Assembly: GCA_034440575.1 (NCBI GenBank)
Contig: JAOTOL010001089.1
Span: 186,001-250,000, forward strand
Direction of reading: 5' to 3'
Length of the DNA: 64,000 bases
From: Imbricaverruca yamaguchii
Taxonomy: Eukaryota; Arthropoda; Thecostraca; Neoverrucidae
The notes beneath the pieces are model-generated. The model searched no databases. It saw only the letters and a program-made list of their open reading frames with translations, and was not told the origin of the DNA. The translations under genes were made by a program, and so were the position numbers. Positions 23,279 through 64,000 of this stretch are shown here, piece by piece; within the stretch, counting starts at the first letter, position 1, and every line of letters begins with the position of its first letter.

Positions 23279-23926
23279 CTCATCGCTGTGCCGATAAAGC
23301 CACTTCAGGTTGCTTAGAAATCGTTCAGGTGCAGAGACTTTTTACACAGTTACTTTGACAGCAAGTGCTTCCGCCCAAACAGTAATTGTTCCAGTGTACA
23401 ATGGCGCAGGTTGATACGGCATCGCACTAGTCAAGAATATTCGCCTCCCGAAAGGCCTCATGGAAGTTGGTGTCCAGAAAAATTTGCCGAGCATACATTC
23501 AGCAAAGAGAAGACGGAAGAGGCTCCATTTAAATTCAAGGCACATTTAAACCCTTAAAATAGAAAGCCGAGCAGCATTCCGCGGTCTCGCTTCCTCCCCA
23601 CACACCCCATTACTTCAATAGGACGAGTAACGCAACTGTATCCATCATACCGACGGGTACTCTGACAGATATCACACCACAACAGCCAAATGCGATTACC
23701 GGCGAAAGCATGCCGCCTCACCTGCATTATCACTCCGGGTACTCGAGCCCTCCCCCAGCGCGCGTAGGCAGCACACTGCCGCGCAGCGCCCATCCGGCCG
23801 CCGCGGTCAGCTCCAGGGCATGACCCTCAGGCAAGGTCACGTGGCACACCGGCCGACCTGCTGCCCGGCGCCGTCGGGCTTCGTGAGGCAGGAGCGGCCC
23901 CAGCGGCGGGCTTCCCCCGAAAGCCT

Positions 23927-24079
23927 GGGGAATTGGTAGCTCAGTTTCGGCTGAGCATCTGGCGCGCCAGAAGTGCTGGATTCGAATCTCCGTGGTGCCC
24001 GCCCTTCCTGCCAGGGTGAGAGGCAGGCGACGCCATATGATCCGGCTGCTGAGTGCGTCGTAAAGCCACAATCCAATCC
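23927..24079 (+). mobile_element. SINE-D copy (fourth head type, shared body)
   Basis: Head GGTAGCTCAGTTTCGG with box B GGATTCGAATCTC, followed by GTGAGAGGCAGGCGACGCCA and GTGCGTCGTAAAGCC. These correspond to the body of SINE-A and SINE-B. It is seen once here. Confidence 0.65.
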
Positions 24080-24726
24080 AAGCCAGACATTTTTCGCCGA
24101 TACATTATGGATTTCATCATCTTTCCCGTCCGTCATGCTCATTATTATTTTTTTTGCAGATTCTAAACGAGATCTCCCAGCACAGCACAAGCCGCAACCG
24201 ACCAGCTATTCCTCGAAAGCCATTTTATCCAGTGCACGGCCGTGTGGCGTCGGCAACCAATATGTAATCATAGTCACATAGGTTATTTGTTTGTGTTTTC
24301 GCAATCGCACATGAATATTATGGAGTTCCGAAAACCTCCCAGCGCCCCTCACCCACCCAGTTGAGTTCGGGCTGAGCGTCACGAGCTTCAATTTTCTTTC
24401 TATCCTTGTAGATATTAACTGTGAATTTGAACTGGGCAACAAAACGTATCCAATATACGTCCAGGGTTATTGACCTTTCACTCCGACCCAGCGAATGAGT
24501 TGGTGTCGATTCCCACAATCAGCCATCACCGAACCGATCGTCGGTGGTTGGATTGGTATGCCGACTGGGGACGGAGGGTAGTCGAGTATCGGGACAGGGG
24601 GGGGGGGGAAGATGAGGTCGACATACAGGAATATTTCGGCGAATCAGGGAGATTATTCAGAAAACTTTCTTAACAACGAGACCAGATGTTTGTGCTAGGA
24701 CTTTTCGGGAGTTCCAGCAAGCAAGT

Positions 24727-24904
24727 TCGTTTGTTTATTGGCTGGTTCACGACGCACTTTATGCACATTCACGGCTAATGGCGTAGCCCACACTGTTTCG
24801 CCGGTGGGCCGCGGGATTGGGAAATGTCTCGAGGAACGCTATTGTAAAACCCAGGACATTTGGTACTCAGAGCCCAACAACTTAGCCACTCGTTCATCCT
24901 CGCC
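24727..24904 (-). mobile_element. SINE-C copy
   Basis: Reverse complement has a tRNA-Ser-like head (diverged box A) and the SINE-C body with GTGAATGTGCATAAAGTGCG and GTGAACCAGCC. It ends in AATAAACAAAC. Somewhat diverged from the copy at 62689-62874. Confidence 0.8.
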
Positions 24905-25442
24905 CCCAGCAAACAAGATCAAGCAGGGTCCTGGAGCTCCAGCAAGTTTAAATCCAATTGGACAGTGTTGATGTGAGCGCATTGTTGTGGATACGGGCGT
25001 TCAGACGGAATTTCTGCGTATGGGAAGGACTGAATGGTTTTCAGGTGATTCTTTGTCTTCAAAGCAGCGCCTTAAGCGTAATGCTAAATTTATGGGATGA
25101 CTTACAACGTGACTGTCATCGGGGTCTGGACTCCCTGATTTGATGCCCTGCTAATGTTGATAATTTGTCATTTTCCATATTCAGTCTGAAAATATGTCTT
25201 GCAAATATGGACTTGAAAAATGTGCTTAGTCCCCTTGCAAAGGTGAGGGACCTCCAGCATTCCCACCCACCACTTTCAATGGAATAATGCAAGACCAAGG
25301 AATACATTTTAGGATTTGCAACACCCACATTATAATTTTTTTGTGCACGAAGCATGCCGACAGCTGTCTCTGTTGAATGCCATTTTTTGTGGTCTGATTC
25401 ACCTTAAGCAAATCTTGATTGTGCCCCTGCTCGGCAGTATTC

Positions 25443-25490
25443 ATGGGTGCACAGTATTCATCAGTCGCATGATGAATACTGTGCACCCAT
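25443..25490. repeat. perfect hairpin, 21-base arms
   Basis: Arms 25443-25463 and 25470-25490 are exact inverted copies (ATGGGTGCACAGTATTCATC plus A) around the six-base loop GTCGCA. It is too perfect to be old. It may be the tip of a MITE or a small structured transcript. Confidence 0.9.
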
Positions 25491-26337
25491 TAAATTTCAC
25501 TGTCGCATTGCAATTTAATGACGGATTTCCTATGACGGCTCAGCTGTCGTACTTTGTTTACATTCCAGGAGACGAAAGACTGCGCTCGTCATTCACACAT
25601 TGTTTTGGAAACACCCGGGCTGCTGTGTTGTGCTATGGATTTAGTGAGGGTCAATGTGGTAGATATTTAGTCATGAATATCGGTAATATCACCAAGGCAC
25701 ATATATGCTGTGTTGTCCTGTAGTTAAAAAAGCAGGATTCAACCCATTGCAAATAACCGGTTGACATGGAGAAAACCAACTTGATTACCCTCAGCCCATT
25801 GTGCTATGTTGTAATAGGCATGAGGTAGGTATGTTTATTGCCAACTGAAAAGTATGCATTCCCTGCAGGAACGAATGGTCACAGCATCTGAATCATGCTC
25901 TGAAATGTGCTTCTGTATTTCTGAATGCCACACTCCTAAAGTGAAAATGTACAATCATTTTTCCCATCATGAATAACCAGAACAAAGATTACAATGTATG
26001 AACTCACAGTTCAATTTCAAGGCATTTCAAGACAAAATATTGTAGAAACACATTCCAGGGCATGCTTGAGATACTGTGACCATTTATTCCTGCAGGAAAT
26101 GCATACTTTTTCGTTTGGCAACAAACATCCATCATACCCATCCAATACAGCATAATGTTGGGGCGACCATTTGACTACCTCGCTGAAATATCATTTTCCA
26201 TAATATATGTGCCACTTTGAAAATGTTGAATGTCCCATGCTTTATTTCATGTACAATTTGTTGTGTCTACTAATATTCTGCAAGGTTGGCTAGCTTGCAT
26301 GTGTGATATATCGACATGTAAATAAGCTGTATTGTTA

Positions 26338-26397
26338 TGGGTGCTACATGACCAGTGTAGTTGATGCACCCTAAAGCCCTAATAACTAACTAACACA
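26338..26397 (+). mobile_element. short AACT-tailed element with a 3' hairpin
   Basis: GGGTGCTACATGACC...GATGCACCC folds into a stem-loop, followed by CTAAAGCCC and repeats of AACT. Related copies lie near 43637-43690, 47468-47500, 53556-53620 and 63348-63390, with diverged traces near 22845-22885 (inverted) and 40662-40710. It looks like a severely 5'-truncated LINE or SINE 3' end. Confidence 0.6.
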
Positions 26398-27378
26398 GCA
26401 TAATGGGCATTTTGTAATGCAAAATTGACTTAAAATTAATCATTTGAAGAGAAAACAAGCACTCACATTATCTTCACCACAATAACAAGCATTTTATTAA
26501 ACATATTCCAAAATGAAAGGCTAACCTGATCTGCAAATTGACCCTCAGGCTAAATATCATCATGAACAATTACAACATGCCAGAACTGGCAGGTTTGCTA
26601 TGCCAAGAACTGCCAAATGTCTCACATTGTCTGACTGGAGCGAGACTATGACTAGAACAGATTGGTACAGGTGCAGATAGGAGTACAGAGTATATAGCAG
26701 ACTGTGACATTCTCCATGCCCATGAATGCATTGTGTAAATGCATTGTCCATCATTTGAGCAATTAAAAGAACTTTTATCTGATTTTAATCTAGGGATGTT
26801 AATCTAGTATGGCCCTGTGCTCAATATATGTGGTTATCATATAGGAATTCAATTGTATAGGCAAGTTGTAAACAATTAAGCATTGGTAGGTTTGTGTGAT
26901 CAAACATTAGTAGGTTTTAGGCAACCCAACATTGGTAGGCATAAGATGATCCAACATCAATGGGTTAGGCTTGGTTTTTGTTGTTGTAATATTACATTAT
27001 TGTTCAATATATGCTACCCAACCCAAAAAAAAAATAATTTCCCCATACCTTAATGAGGGAAATAACATACATCCACATTGTCAAACTATTTTAAATGCTA
27101 TTTGAATGATCTGGATTTTTTCTTCATGAAATGACAGTTTATTGAGTTATAAGTACTGTAACTTGAAGTGGTTTTATCTCAAAACTGTTTTGTTTCCCAA
27201 GGAAGTGAATATCACTTGGTATCATAAGTGTATGACATATGCATCATGTGTAGCATGCATATCCTGTATATATCCTGTATCCATTGTATGTGCATCATGT
27301 ATGTATCATGCATACTGTGTGTATGTATCATATATATTTTATATATCCTTCAAGTAAGATGGTTCTGCTTATTTGCAG

Positions 27379-27416
27379 GTGCAAACAAGCAAGGGTCACA
27401 TCTCGGATAGTTAGCC
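27379..27416 (+). promoter_or_regulatory. cc2d2a 5' UTR segment and start context
   Basis: An acceptor TGCTTATTTGCAG ends at 27378, so an upstream non-coding exon probably exists. The 38 bases before the ATG include an in-frame TAG at 27408-27410. The context is TTAGCCATGG, a good Kozak match. Together they fix the start codon at 27417. Confidence 0.75.
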
Positions 27417-63888
<36,472 letters not shown>

Positions 63889-63901
63889 GTCAGTGGTCTT
63901 A

Positions 63902-63947
63902 GTCGGTGGTTCACGACGCACGTTATGCATCTGCTAATCGGCGCCGT
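63902..63947 (-). mobile_element. SINE-C 3' fragment
   Basis: GGTGGTTCACGACGCACGTT, ATGC, TGCTAATCGGCGCCG match the SINE-C 3' body. Short and diverged. Confidence 0.5.
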
Positions 63948-64000
63948 CCAGAGTCGCATGCACCCCCGCGTGCCTATGCCTACGAGAGGCGCCTGCCTAA

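Larger units (their letters stand above)
21475..27378. other. intergenic region, no gene seen
   Basis: Contains SINEs at 23127-23278, 23927-24079 and 24727-24904 and a perfect hairpin at 25443-25490. A short AACT-tailed element lies at 26338-26397. From 25 kb to 27.4 kb the DNA is AT-rich and unique-looking, with no convincing coding region. Confidence 0.4.

Overview
This is nuclear DNA from an animal. It has spliced genes with GT-AG introns, tRNA-derived SINEs, non-LTR retrotransposon and mariner relics, MITE-like foldbacks and very large minisatellite arrays. Exons are GC-rich with G/C at third codon positions, while several intergenic stretches are AT-rich. A crustacean-like arthropod, possibly a barnacle, is my best guess, but it rests on overall character only and is weak.

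Layout. (1) 1-5121, plus strand: the last five exons of the actin nucleator spire; the 5' part lies outside the window. They join in one frame for 281 residues and carry the Spir box and the FYVE-like zinc finger. (2) 5122-8451: 3' flank and intergenic DNA with two foldback elements. (3) 8452-10005, minus strand: one large 3' exon of a UDP-glycosyltransferase; its start codon must lie in an upstream exon I could not find. (4) 10006-15645: intergenic, with a retrotransposon relic. (5) 15646-21474, minus strand: three phase-compatible exons of an unrecognised cysteine-rich, probably secreted protein. A 5'-truncated RNase H-bearing LINE and a second LINE 3' end lie in its large intron. (6) 21475-27378: intergenic, with SINEs and hairpins. 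(7) 27417-63888, plus strand: the start codon and 26 exons of CC2D2A, a ciliary transition-zone scaffold. They splice into 1316 uninterrupted codons; the C-terminal exons lie beyond the window. Exon 8 (36907-37021) is short and was found by reading the intron.

The most striking signal is in the cc2d2a introns, with one similar case in spire. About half of the exon edges are flanked by a minisatellite whose repeat unit is a copy of that same splice site: the exon end plus GT donor, or the AG acceptor plus exon start. Some arrays hold one to two dozen copies of a working-looking splice site beside the real one, and four introns have such arrays at both ends. A second theme is a set of SINE families with different tRNA-like heads that share one body sequence, with nested insertions and one SINE tail that appears to supply a cc2d2a 3' splice site.

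No rRNA, functional tRNA, CRISPR array or bacterial-type operon was seen.
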